A stretch of DNA of 64,000 bases from Primula veris (taxonomy: Eukaryota > Streptophyta > Magnoliopsida > Ericales > Primulaceae), in assembly GCA_963682055.1 (NCBI GenBank), contig OY821746.1:10379992-10443991 (forward strand), read 5' to 3'. Under the pieces are notes generated by a model. It searched no databases, was not told where the DNA came from, and worked only from the letters and a program-made list of their open reading frames with translations. Both the position numbers and the translations under genes were made by a program. This document shows positions 10,021 to 26,172 of this stretch, piece after piece. Position 1 is the first letter of the stretch. The number at the start of each line of letters is the position of its first letter.

Positions 10021-10147
10021 GCCCTAGTTTTCAAATTTGAGAAATGAAATCGAAATTTGTGATCATAAATATTAAAAAATTAAAATGAGGATTAAAAAAG
10101 GACCAGGAAAGCCAAGATTATTTCAAATTCCACCCAAACCCTCAATT

Positions 10148-13100
10148 ATGGCTCTCAATTCTCCCTCTACACAGGTTTTTATTTTATTATCTATATATAT
10201 ATATATGTATATGTATATACCCATTTCTTTTTTTCTGTATATAACAATATATAGTTGTATATTGCAGCATGAGTTTTTTGTTTGTTTTTTGAATTGATAA
10301 ACAACCCTCATATATTTAGCAAAAAAAAAAAAGATGCTTGTAAAAAAGATTGAGTGTTGTGTTTGGCACCACCTCAGCCTTTTTTTTTAACTTAAAAGTG
10401 ACTTATAATTTTTTTATTGATAAGTTATTTTTTACTTATTTAGACTTGTAAGTGACTTGTAAAAATTAAAACAAATTATATTAGACGTTTCTATTTTTGG
10501 TAAAAAATTTCTATGGTAAAGCTAAAAAATCCCCAAGTTGGTAGCCTTCTGCTTTTGAGAAGCTAAAAAAGTTGATGTAAAAATTAAAAAAAATCATATT
10601 AGATATTTTTATTTTTGGTGATTTTTTCTATGGTAAAGCTAAAAAAATTCCCAAGTTAGTAGCTTCTGCTTTTGAGCTTTTTTGAATAAAAGATAGCTTT
10701 TCAGAAGCTAAAAAGCTGTAAACCAAACACCCATAGCTTTTTTTAAGTAAAAAGCTGAAAAATATAAGAAAAAAGCATCTTCCAAACAGGCACTTAGAGA
10801 TGAGTCTGCTTACATATGTACATTGACTACTAAAAGTTACTGTCGCATAGTTGAAAATTTCAGCTTAGATTATTTAATTGGTAGGTTTTTGTGGTGTTTG
10901 GGCAATTGGGTTGCTGTGTTCACTTGCTAATGTCACTGTATTTCAATTGTGTATGTCTTTTTTATGTGTAAGTATCGTTCGTGTTATTTGAGGAATAATG
11001 TGCCGAAAACAGCTATGTTTATGGGGTTTTCAGCACTTTTTTTTAGTTAAATTTAGCTTAAAAGTGGTAGAAAAAAGATGGCTTGATTCTTAATACTAAT
11101 AATGGCGACTGGCGAGTGTTTCATATTAGGATGAAAGAACAGAAATAAAAGCAAAAAGATCCTTTCTTATTTCAACTTTTGAGCTTTTTGTGATTTTTTC
11201 AATTTTAGTTTAAAAAGAAAAACTAGTTTGAGAAGAAGTTGGTGGCGAAACAATTCGAGCTTATCTGAATAAAACTAGAATAAGTGGCTTTTAAATGCAC
11301 TGTACCAAGTCAAATTAGCTTCTTATAGTATGGGTATCCGATACGTTGGATCAAATGCCCAAATTTGACTTAATTTAATTTTAATTTTTACAATTTACAA
11401 TTTATAATTTTAAAAGTGTATTTGTTTATTTTCTAGTTATATATGGGTCTATTATGGTTTAACAATATAAAAAGTGATTAAAAAGTTAATCTTTTGATAA
11501 GTTTTCCTATAAAAGTTGAATAAAATAGAAATTGGTTGAATGCGACTACACAAAAGGCTCAATCGAGAGTCTATTTCATGACCTGCGACTCAAGACGTAT
11601 GACTAATGCATGAGATAAATTTCATTCTTTTTGCATATATATTTTTGATGTGTTATGTAAATTTTAGCATTTATAAAAAAATAGTAGTTAATATAAAAGA
11701 TATATAGGGTATCCTAGTAGCATCTTATCCTTAATTTTCAAAAAATAAATCGAACGCCGTATCAGTATCGTATTGGTTACGATACACGTATCAGTTGAAC
11801 ATAGCCTCTGACAAATGAAAATTGTTATTATTATTTGTATCCACTTAGGATGCTACTGTATAGGATGACCAATCCATTAAAACTAATGATGCCTAATTGT
11901 CTACTGTTTAGAATGATCCTTCTGTTAAAACCTTACTTCTTCCACTAGGTCAAGTGGAAGGTACTATTACTAGCTGTTTCTTTTTTTGGGGTGCTGAGCA
12001 GCTTACAGAGAATAAATTATTGTGTAGTGTACCGAGTAGAAGACATAGTTTTCTTTTGAGTTATCAAAGAAGTGTAATTTCCCAATTCCAGTACATTTCA
12101 TGTGTTTTTTGGTTTTATGCAGTTGCCAATAGCAATAACTTGTTATTGTAAATCTGTTTTTTTTTTTGTTTCATCATTCACTGCAGTTAAATAGTCTCAA
12201 AGCACATTCCGAACAATCCGATGAAGCCAATGAAGATGACAGTCTTGCTCACCGTAGTATAGTTCAAGAAACATGTGAGGATGCTGACGAAAATACTACT
12301 TGTCATAAACAAACCCATGTTGCCATTGATAACATGGTTGTAGAAAAGTATTGTCATCGCATTGTTCCTGAAGTATCTGATGGTGGCAAAAACAGAAAGA
12401 AACCTGTGAATGACATTGATGGCATGGCTATAGAAGAGAAATCTCATAACAAGGTCTCTGAGAGCATAAACGGGCAAATAATCTGTTCAAAGATTAATCT
12501 TAGTGAAAAACAAGTTTGTATAAAATGTGATAAAGGTGGAAAGCTGTTGGTTTGTAGCAATAATAGATGCCCATTAGCTGTTCACGAGGAGTGTATGCGG
12601 TGCTCGGCTCATTTTGATAGTAAGGGAAATTTCTTTTGCCCTTATTGTTTATATAAGCAGGCTGTGCTCACAGAACGTAGAGCAAAGAAGAAAACTATGC
12701 TGGAGAAAAAAGCATTATCTGTTTTCCTAGATAGAAGCAAGGTGGATGGTGGCCAGCTGAATGAAAAAGTAGACAGTCTAAAAAGTAGAGAGAAAAATCT
12801 GCCTGAGACTGAAGAAGTTGTGCCTTGTGATGGCGCTACATCATCAGCTATCAATGAGGAAAATAATGTGACTGGCAAAAACATTGATAGTGGAAGAACA
12901 GTCGATGGTAGAAAACAGACGGAAAAAATAGTCGGAACGGAACAAGTGCATATAAATTTTCAGGAAAAAAATCCAAAACATATTGATGATTTCCAAAACA
13001 AAATAGGGCAGGGTCAAGGTTTGATGATAAGAAAAAAAAGAATGCTAAGCGTTGAACCCGGAATATCTTTTAAGAGTTCACCGATTGATGGAGAAACTGA

Positions 13101-14985
13101 AGCAGAAGAAGGAAATCAGAAAAACATCAATGGATTTCGAAGTAAAAGAGTGAAACGGCATGATCAGGAAACGCCTTTGATAGGGAAAAGTCTGAATTTA
13201 GGTGTTGTATCTGAAGAGTCCATGGATGAGTCACTTGATACAGAAACTGAGGAAGAAGAAAATTCGAAAATTGCTGATGAAGTCCAAAATAAAGCTTTAG
13301 TGATGGAAAAAAATAAGAAATTAGATGTTGAACTTGAAAAATATATGGAGGGGAATTTGGAAAATTCAGATACTGAAGAAGAAGAAATCCAGGACCGAGG
13401 ACAAGAATCTAGTGGAGACGACTATAGTGAAGAGAATGATGAGGTGGTTAGTGATTCATCTAATGGGATCACTAAGCGAAGCTCGAGGCGCAATAGATAT
13501 AAAAGTGAAAATGCAACTACCATAAATGGTGAATGCTCAAGGCAGACAAGCCGAAAATTATCATTTGAAGGAGATAAAAACATGGTGCAGAAGGAGAATA
13601 CGAGAAGCGATTCCAGACAACCGATGTGAGTATTGTGTACTTTATATATTCTAATACGATATTTATGTTGCTATATATACAATTGATAAGAGTTTATATC
13701 ATAGTAATCCTGTCTTGATGAATGTTCAGCTACCAATTCTTCTCATGTGTTTTTCCTTTTTATATTTGATCTTCAGCACAAACACTGGCTTTCCCATTGT
13801 GACACGTAAAAGAGTGCCATGGACAGCTGAAGAGGAGGAGATGTTAAAGGTAATTTTAGTGATCTGTGGAGCCAAGATTTATTATTATGTTTGCATGTAA
13901 CAGATATTAAACAGTTATGCTCTTCACCCGAGGAAATAGATGTTGGAGCAGTTCAATTTACACAAGGACTTGGTGAAGGTTGATATTTTATTTCGACCAG
14001 ATGCCCCTTTTTGTTCAAAGTTTTTTTATATCTCCATTTTTATATCGCTCAGATGATTTAGTTAATTTTAATATGCCCGTTGCAAGTAAGATTTTTCCGA
14101 CTCAGACAAGTGCAGACGGATGACAACTTATCATAAATGTTTTTTTGGCACGTGCTTGAACTTCGAATGCACTAAGGATGGAATAGTCTTTTATCTAAAA
14201 TTGCTTTTGGAAGAAAATAATATGCTATGTATGAATTAAGCTCTTTAGTTTAGGTTATTCTTTTTGCTTAAAGCTTGAACCAAATAATTTTATTTTTTTA
14301 AGGATTATCTGAGAATTGCAGGAAACTGGTCTTAAGAGTCGAGAAGTTTCATGGCAGTCCTTTTTTATGACCGTGTGCATTTTTCTCTCTTTACCCAAAG
14401 GAGGGCTTGCATGAGTATTTTAATCGGTGGTAGATCTTTGTGAAAACTGTAAAAGTAGATGTTAATTGTTCCTTCATGGCTATCCCCGCTCATACTTTTG
14501 TTTAGTCGCCTGCTTTTGAATGAAGAATGAATTCTACTGACACTTTAATTGGTTCTTAGTTGCAATTGTACTCTAGATTTCATTTGTAATATAATACTAG
14601 GGTTAGTTTGGGACCAGATGAAACAGGGTAAGAAAATAAGGAGAAATTATTGGTATTTTCACTTTTTTGGAAGTAGAATTAAAGTGGGTACTACATAAAA
14701 ATTATATGAGGAATTCTAAGTGTTTAACACATTTTGTTGATCTACTAATGAATTCTAGCATTCAAGTAAATCTACAACTTTACTAGTTGAAACTTGGAAC
14801 TTCTTCCAAACAAGTTTATGCTAAGCTGTGGAATTTTGCAGCAAGGAGTGATGCGGTTCTTATCCACAGGATATATAAATATTCCATGGAAGAAAATCTT
14901 GGATTTTGGTGGACACGTTTTTCACGGTGTCCGTACTGCTGAACATCTCAGAGACAAATGGAGAAATCAAATGAAACAAGCCTAG
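10148..14985 (+). CDS. PHD-finger and Myb/SANT (TRF-like) domain protein
   Basis: Proposed exons: 10148-10174, 12187-13625, 13777-13849 and 14842-14985. All junctions are GT-AG and keep frame, giving 560 residues. Residues 120-163 form a C4HC3 PHD finger (C120, C123, C132, C137, H142, C145, C160, C163), a fold that usually reads histone tails. The middle (about 190-485) is acidic/basic, Ser/Glu-rich and likely disordered. Residues 499-560 form a single C-terminal Myb repeat with W504, W529 and W553 and an LRDKWRN helix, resembling the VDKWRN telobox helix of telomere-repeat-binding (TRF-like) proteins. A nuclear chromatin or DNA-binding role is inferred. The tiny first exon is the weak point: its phase matches, but an in-frame ATG also exists at 10085 and an intervening exon in the 2-kb intron cannot be excluded. 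Confidence 0.75.
10352..10796. mobile_element. hAT-like MITE in intron 1 of the PHD-Myb gene
   Basis: The ends TGTTGTGTTTGGCAC and CCAAACAGGCAC are inverted and match the GTGTTTGG...CCAAACAC pattern common in plant hAT-type MITEs. Inside, a stretch of about 100 bases (CTATGGTAAAGCTAAAAAA and flanks) is present twice in tandem. The words AGCTTCTGCTTTTGAG and AGCTTTTCAGAAGCT are palindromic. It has no coding capacity and no apparent effect on the splice sites. Confidence 0.6.
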
Positions 14986-15876
14986 TGTTCCCCTATTTCA
15001 ACATTAGAAAAGAAAGCGGTGCGCATGTGGTGCGATTGAACTGTCAGACAATGCTGTCATATGTAGTTAATGCTCAAGAATCAAAAGGTATTTTGGGAGG
15101 ATGTAAAATTGAAGTTTTCTTGTTCGAACTAAATAAAAACAAAAGTTGTGAAGACCGACCTTTCAACTAAATCAGCTGGTAGATTGGAAATTTGTTATCT
15201 TTGACTGAGTTGGGAAGTTCAGTGATATTAGTTATCAAATTTATTTATTTTGACGACTTTAAAAAAATAAAAAATGAATTGAATATTATCCGAGTATGAG
15301 GAACTTGCACCGAGTCTACTTGATTACCATAATATAGAACGACGTCATTATCCCCTACATATCTAATTTCACATAATGTTGGGATGAAAAATGTTTTGGA
15401 TGCAAATAACGTTCAGTGTTAATTCTGTGAAGTCGGTGGCAATCTGTGTCTGTTTATTTAAGTGTAGTTGCTTGATTGATTATGAAGGTAATGTGGAAAA
15501 TTTACACGGTTTCTATGGTGAAGTCTTCCCAATCATACATAATTGATTGTGAGACTACCGTGGTTGTCTATCCAAATTCTTTCACCCAATTGTACAAGTC
15601 AAACTTCGTGGTTGTCTATCCAAATTCTTTCACCCAATTGTACAAGTCAAACTTGAAAAGCCAGAAAAAAAAAAAACATTCTTAATAAAACTTGTACAAT
15701 TACACGAGGTTAACAAATAGTATAATTCTGTCGAACGAAAAGCATCTGTGTAAGATTTGACAAATCACAAATATAATACATGTAAAAACCAACACATGTT
15801 ACTGTTTTTTACTCGGATAAACACAAATAAACAATTCGATGTGCATCTGGGCCCGACCTATCATATACTTCCAATT
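14986..15876. other. Convergent 3' regions of the PHD-Myb and Rab2 genes
   Basis: The two genes end tail to tail here. It should hold both 3' untranslated regions. A perfect 48-bp tandem duplication lies at 15559-15654. The small frames (14958-15170, 15476-15685) show no domains. Confidence 0.5.
15559..15654. repeat. Perfect 48-bp tandem duplication
   Basis: Two identical units run from CGTGGTTGTC to CAAACTT, 15559-15606 and 15607-15654, with no mismatch. It is a very recent local duplication between convergent genes. Confidence 0.95.
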
Positions 15877-19983
<4,107 letters not shown>

Positions 19984-22827
19984 CTCTCTCTCTCTCTACT
20001 TATTCCCCAAAATCTAGCCTTATATACGTATAAATATGAATATATTTATATATATATATACGTATAGTTTTAGACCAGATCTCAAAAGAAATCGTCTGAG
20101 AAAAAAAATCGGGAAAACTAAAACAGGGTGAAAAATTGGATTTCTGTGTATTTATATATTTGTATGGCTGGTCAAAGGTGGTAAGAAAATATTTTTTATT
20201 TTATTTTTGATAATCAATTCAATAGTAATTGTTTTTATTAAATTTAAGTGTCCCTTGTTTTTGAAAAGAAGTTGTATATGGTGCTTGGTTTTAGTAGTTT
20301 TATTCATAATGGTTCATGAGTATCTGGAGTGTTATCAAACCTTACGTGACTGTTAGTGTTTTCAAAACGGGTCTAATGAACAAAAAATATGTGAAGAACT
20401 TGTTTCGAAGATGCACCGTTGTTTATATTGACTTTTGCGGAGAAATTCATGAAGAAAATAGTTTCATGATAAAAAAAACATGTCTAGTTATAAGAAGAGT
20501 GTCCAATAAAAATAATCCAATGACATAGTCTGATTTAACGGTCAGAAAAAAAATCTACATTGGTCGATATTTTTAGTGTACGTGTCATAATTTTCAATTT
20601 AAGCTCAGATTGGTAACAAAAGCATGGGCAACAAAACCATGAAAATTGAAGTGGAAAATATGACATAATCTTAATATATGTAGATGAAATATGAAAAATA
20701 GAACAAAGTGCGGGGTGGATGAAAATCATAGTATCAAATATAGAGAGATGTTATTGCCATAATATATCTTGTTTATAATCAGCCTCATCAGGGTTCGAGT
20801 AATGGAGATACGTTAAATCGAGGATACCTCCGTCATCCAATATGAGAGGGCTAACTATTACGGGAAAAAACAACAACTCAAACATAGTAAATGCATATTC
20901 CATAAGGAAGGGGATAAAATATGTTATTACTCCATACCATATGGTAATAAGATGTAATTTAGCCATAGTTGTCTCTCTCATAATCTCTAAGCTTTGCTTT
21001 CTATTGGGTCCCGCATATCGTTTCATCGTAACGTACATAATTAAGTTTCGTTATTAGCTAGCTGTCCTTAGCTTTTTTCTTTTCTTTTGGTCGACATTCT
21101 GTCCCTTTTAGCTCAATAATGGATAATTTTCATCATTGAATCACAGGCTTAGTTAAAGGCCCAAAAAATATAGCTGGCAATGCTCAAATTATATTGGGCT
21201 CCTTGGTACAGTTTTTTATTTTACCAAAAGAGTAATGTTTGCGGCATGCTTGTCTCATCGAGGCGCCATGGTGGAGTAGGCGCCGTACATTGCGCATGGT
21301 GGATAAGAAAAAGAATTGAGTGTGTGATGTTTGCGTAAATAACATGCTAGGTTTATGTGACGGACATCAACTTAAATAACTTCTAGCGTTAGTCCGTGGC
21401 CTTGATAGTTAATTGTACCGGCCAAATATTTTGGAAAATATGCATCACGTTGATTAACTTAGTCGTCAAACACTTATGCAAATGTGTGGTGCACGATATG
21501 ATATGTGGGGGTGTTCATCTGGTTGTGAATATACGAGTCAATATGTCGTTCCACTGTTCCAGTGTGAAGTATTATCGTGCAACAAAGTGAAACACTGATC
21601 TTCATGAACATCTTTTCTGTCCATAGATACAAAAGAAAAAGAAATTTGATGTATGGAAATGTTTAAATTTTTATTTTATTGCAGTGGAAGTTTATGCAAA
21701 TATGCAATGTCAACTTCTACTGCAAGTTTTTATACTTAGGCTTGTTGTAAACATATTATTAAGTTCTTTCCAAGTCTAGTGTTTTACAAACTGAAAAACG
21801 AAGAGTAGAACGGTGAAGAGGGTGGAAACAATCATGTGGGTTAAAGGCACCAATGGAAATAGCTTTTACGACTTTATGTTAATTATTAAACTCATTCGAT
21901 CATTTAAAATATATGTTTCTTAGGAGTACAATCTTACTTGAAAAATAAAGCAATTTGATTAATGAAACCTTACATGAGATTCGAATCTTGACGTCTGGCT
22001 TGCCTTTATAATGAGAATTATTGATTATAAATTTTTTATAACTTATGTTTATTTGTAAGTAGTAAAACGTTACTGCTAATACACATATATTTGTTATAGC
22101 ACCTACATAAATTACTCTTAACATTTCCGTTTAACTAACACACTTTTATACTTTTTGATAACGATTTAACTTTTCCCCTGTTTTATTATTACTCCATTCT
22201 ATTAACTTTTTCTCACTCCACATTTATTTTTAACTCTATCTACTTTTTTTACTCTTCATATAAAATAATATTTTATTGTTTGAAGGAGTCTCTTTAATTA
22301 TTCCTTGTATATGAGGAGAGTCATGGGTGAGATTTAGTTTGAGAATATGCAAGTTTTTTTTTTTCTTCCATAAAATAAGAAAACAAGGTCATATGCATAC
22401 AATGCAATTGATCTTATAGAAACTATTCATCAATAATGTAAAAATATCTATATACAATACAAACGTCAATCTCGTAGACATCATATATCGATCAAATGAT
22501 TCAAACATGAAATACCTATTCTACTTCACATGATGTACAAGCTTGAATAGGACTACTATTAAGTAAGTATTAACAAAGCAAATTTGATTTGGTAAGAATC
22601 TCCAAAAACTAGATATTATCCATGTGCAAGTGTGGCCCATTTCATTATTCTGATATCCATATTTTGGACACTAGGCCAAGTCTTTTCTGTGTCTTGCTAG
22701 CTAGTTGTTGGGGGCTACTCCTCTAGTTGTTCATTATTAATCACTTTTACTTTCCCTCTTTTTGATTTTCTTTTTCCAGAGTTACTTTGCCCCATATGAC
22801 CATATTAGTAATTTTTACCCGGTGATC
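19984..22827. other. Rab2 promoter side and gene-poor stretch
   Basis: The first 200 bases (CT repeat, then TA-rich DNA with several TATA-like words) should carry the Rab2 promoter. Beyond that I recognise no gene. A 95-residue minus-strand frame at 20751-21038 has a hydrophobic middle but no family match that I know. A GC-richer patch near 21240-21320 has no readable domain. Confidence 0.35.
20751..21038 (-). CDS. Unrecognised small frame with a hydrophobic middle
   Basis: The frame has 95 residues from an ATG. An N-terminal basic stretch (MKRYAGPNRKQ) is followed by about 38 mainly hydrophobic residues and an acidic tail (DDGGILDLTYLHYSNPDEAD). The composition is more protein-like than most chance frames nearby, but an overlapping plus-strand frame is equally open. 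I see no promoter. It could be chance, or a fragment of a decayed gene. Confidence 0.15.
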   Translation of the reverse strand: MYVTMKRYAGPNRKQSLEIMRETTMAKLHLITIWYGVITYFIPFLMEYAFTMFELLFFPVIVSPLILDDGGILDLTYLHYSNPDEADYKQDILWQ

Positions 22828-23048
22828 TCTCCGTTTCTATTTAATTGTTTATTACGAAATTATGTGTAATTTTGACCGGTTAAGAACTTGTATCAAAATT
22901 ATCGGAATAAAATTTTTCAAAAGTTGATCATATAGTTCAAATGTTAAAATTTTATGATTAAATTTTAAAAAAATCCATTTCAAAATTTTTGATAGAAGTT
23001 ATATAATCCGGTCAAAATTGCACGTGTTTTCGTAGTGGTCAATTAAAT
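22828..23048. mobile_element. Inverted-repeat MITE, copy 2 of the three-copy family
   Basis: It begins CTCCGTTTCTATTTAATTG. The left word GTGTAATTTTGACCGG pairs with CCGGTCAAAATTGCAC on the right. It is about 220 bases long, like the copies at 8181 and 29048, and has a Stowaway-like outer end. Confidence 0.8.
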
Positions 23049-23569
23049 GATCAAACAAGAAAACGACTACGTAAATTTTTTATAAGCGATTATTAAAAAG
23101 GTAGTTATTTGTCAATAAATTGTTATTGTCAATATGATACAATTGACAGTTTTAAGTTACTTCCAGAAGATAGTTTGATTCTTACCCGCACCGATTAATT
23201 CATAAATTTTCATTAAGCATATAATTTTTATAAAAAAAAAAATGTAAACCACGTGGGGAGATTCGAACCGCCGGTGGCAGAATCAACATTCAATTCTTTG
23301 GGGGGCTGTTAATTTTTTTTTGTTAGTATAATAATAATAAACGGTATAAAAAACAAAAAAAAAACTCTGAAGTGTAAAACTTAGCTTAATTGTCAATTGA
23401 TGTAAAAATTTCAAACGATATAGAAAAATTGACTATAAGTACGAATTTATCAATTTAAACTTTGTTGTAATATGACTATAAAACTATAAAAAAATATTTA
23501 TTTATAAAACCTTATAATAGTACCTTAAACATGCAATTAATTAATGAAGAAATCAAAAAATAATATAAT

Positions 23570-23795
23570 ATTAATTAAATGAAGAGTAAAAAATAGCCAA
23601 GATTCAAACTAGTGATCTTGTGACATAAAAATTTTATGTTTACCATTTTAACTAAATTACTATTTGTTCATTTGAGGTACTATTAATGTATAAAAGGTTA
23701 AATCTCCAAAATTTTCTATATAAAAAAAATGTTTGTAAAATTTTTGGGGTGGTGGTGGCACCCCCTTGCCACCTCCTAGTTCCGCTCCTACGAAC
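23570..23795 (-). mobile_element. Decayed hAT-like MITE with a tRNA-like core
   Basis: The right end (GGGGTGGTGGTGGCACCCCC, then CTAGTTCCGCTCC) matches the right end of the element at 5058-5324. On the minus strand a tRNA-like stretch with AAAATGGTAAAC, a CATAAAA/TTTTATG stem and GTTTGAATC lies at about 23590-23675. I could not place the left end. Another TTCGAACC-containing stretch at 23250-23300 may be part of it. Confidence 0.45.
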
Positions 23796-24390
23796 CGCTA
23801 ACGTCTAAAGTCATAAGGGTGTTAAACACGAAGGAAAACCATTACACTATGGCTAAGATTATGCTAAAATTATGAGCGCTAATTAAACACATTTACTAAA
23901 TATGTCTATGGAATAACTAAATTTACAATTTTTTTCAGCATCTATCGTTCTGACGACGCCTAAGCTCGGGATGCTATTGTTCATATCAGGCCCGTTCTGA
24001 GTACATGTGAGTTACATACAGGCTATAACAAGGAACCGAAGAATAGGACAGAGGGGGTTAGTGGCTTGATTTTGTTCCACAAAACTTTAGTTTTAATTTT
24101 TTAAATGGGATTATTTTCAAGTTTGGTAGCTAGTCTTAATATTGCGCTGTTGATATTTATTAAAATGCTTTAAGATTTTATTAGGTGATGGATATCTACG
24201 TCAAAAAGTTGGAAAGTGCTGAAAGTGGGGGTACTTATTCAACCCAACTACACAGGACGACGTGGCAGCTAGCTTTTCACTAATACTTGTCAGTTTGTCA
24301 TTACACTTTCATACAATATGTAGTTCATCTTTTATCTGAAAATTCGATTTTAATAACAGTATTACGTAAAAGGCAAAAACCATGTTCACT
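23796..24390. other. Intergenic stretch, nothing recognised
   Basis: No frame, RNA gene or clear repeat can be supported here. Confidence 0.3.
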
Positions 24391-24871
24391 GTACTAAACT
24401 AAACTACAGTGTGGTTAATGATTTGTATATTCATCTTTTAAATTTTTAATTTAGTTACCACACTATAATAATTTTTTAATTTAGATACCACCGTCTTAAT
24501 AAATCACGAAATCATGTCACGTGACATTTGACAAACATTAATTTGATAAGCTAATTTGATAATTTTATACAAAAATATGTCATTTTAGAAAAAAATTTCT
24601 CCCAATTTCACACAAAAAAAATTATCATATAATTCAAATTTTTATTATGTGTGAAATTGGGAAAAACATTTTTATAGGATGACATATTTTTGTACCAAAT
24701 TGTCAAATTAGCCTCTCAAATTAATGTTTGTCAAATGTCACGTGACATAATTTCGTGATTTTTTTAGACGGTGGTACCTAAATTGAAAAGTTATGTAGTG
24801 TGGTACCTAAATTGAAAAATTTGAAAGGTGGGTGGGTAACCAAATCGTTAAAATCAGATAGTTTGGTGTAT
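24391..24871. mobile_element. Foldback element with about 235-bp inverted arms
   Basis: The whole stretch reads as a long imperfect palindrome centred near 24630. Left-arm words such as GTCACGTGACATTTGACAAA and CAAAAATATGTCAT recur as complements on the right. Both arms carry a CACGTG core (24518 and 24739 area). The sequence is non-coding; a transcript across it would form a long hairpin. A MITE or foldback transposon is the simplest origin. Confidence 0.85.
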
Positions 24872-25179
24872 TAAATTTATAAAACCCCTTATGTAAAATA
24901 GGTTTATTTAAAAAAAATGTACAGTAGCCAGTAGGTCGATTGGTCCAGGCTCGAGATTCTCTATTATTTTCTATGCATATCCTTTAATTAATTTGAAAGT
25001 GATTTTATTGGGTTGAACTTCATACGATGTCCTTATAATTAGTCCTACATAATGCAACATTGATTCAATTTTTTGTTGTTGAAGTAACTAGGTTTTTTTG
25101 AATTGGTTAATTAAGTTTTTCGGTGTAGGGGGTATCTATTTTAATAGAGTCTATGCCTTCATCACATTGGAGAACATCA

Positions 25180-25215
<36 letters not shown>

Positions 25216-26172
25216 TATTATACTATTCTATGCATCCGACAATGTACGACTAAGATATCATGACTTAATACTTTCTATACTAGCTGGTTATTGATCGGCA
25301 TGCATACTAATTTTTCTATACTAGCGGGTTATTGATCGACATGCATAGTAATTTCAAAGGAAAATTCAGAACCCTGTTTTTCCAATATATAACATGATAA
25401 TTATGAACTAATAAAGTATTTCCGTTAAATATTTTTTTCGAGATATTGTATATTTCTCATGTGTGAGTGTGTCTTTTGTTTGTATATGGTAGTTGTTGCA
25501 ATGATAATCTATTATAGGAAAGTAAAATAAAAAAAAAACACTTGACAAATCTTATGAGTAAATTAAGAAATTTGATGGCCTGGCATGGTGCTATATCATT
25601 TAAAGATTTTCCTTTAGTTTACAAGACGATGATGCTATAATATTGACACGGATTCTATTGGAGTATAAATCTTTTATTTTTATTCTTTATCATTTTTTGT
25701 GTCTCTTTGTTTATTTTATATTAAATTTTTTAAAGAAAACTTAAAAAAAAATTGTACAATTACTATAAAACATGTATCAATATATTTCAATCATTATTTT
25801 TAAAAGAAAATCCATACACAATTTATTTTGAAATAAATGTATAAATCAGTGTAAATTAAACATTAAATATTCGAAAAATTGTTTAAAACAATATTATGTT
25901 CAAATATTTTAAATTTTGAATACAATATAATATAAAAGCTTATAAATTTGCGGAACAAATTGTGAAAATTTAAAATTTGAATAAAAATATGCAAGGAGGC
26001 ACAAAAAATATAGAGAATATGGGTATAAAATTTGTATTCCTTCTCTTGACACTGTTTTCTCTTATATTTAATTAGGTGTCAGCTAATTTTTTTAAAAAAT
26101 TGATACTAATCTGAGTGCAATCATTTAGATTATGCAAGATTTGTACTAAGAAGTGGATTAAATAAAAATAAG
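24872..26172. other. AT-rich stretch with a TA microsatellite and a small duplication
   Basis: It holds an (AT)n microsatellite at 25185-25210 and a 42-bp tandem duplication at 25272-25354. The rest is AT-rich DNA without a coding frame that I can support. Confidence 0.5.
25272..25354. repeat. 42-bp tandem duplication containing CATGCATA
   Basis: Two near-identical units share TTATTGATCG.CATGCATA and TCTATACTAGC, with four or so differences. Each unit holds one CATGCAT (RY-type) word. Confidence 0.8.

Noticed and set aside
11954..12151. 65-residue frame just before exon 2 of the PHD-Myb gene, considered as an extra exon
   Set aside because: It has no acceptor/donor pair that keeps frame and no conserved feature; exon 1 joins exon 2 in phase without it.
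21396..21590. 64-residue Cys/Val-rich plus-strand frame
   Set aside because: Short, with no signal peptide or domain that I can defend; probably chance.
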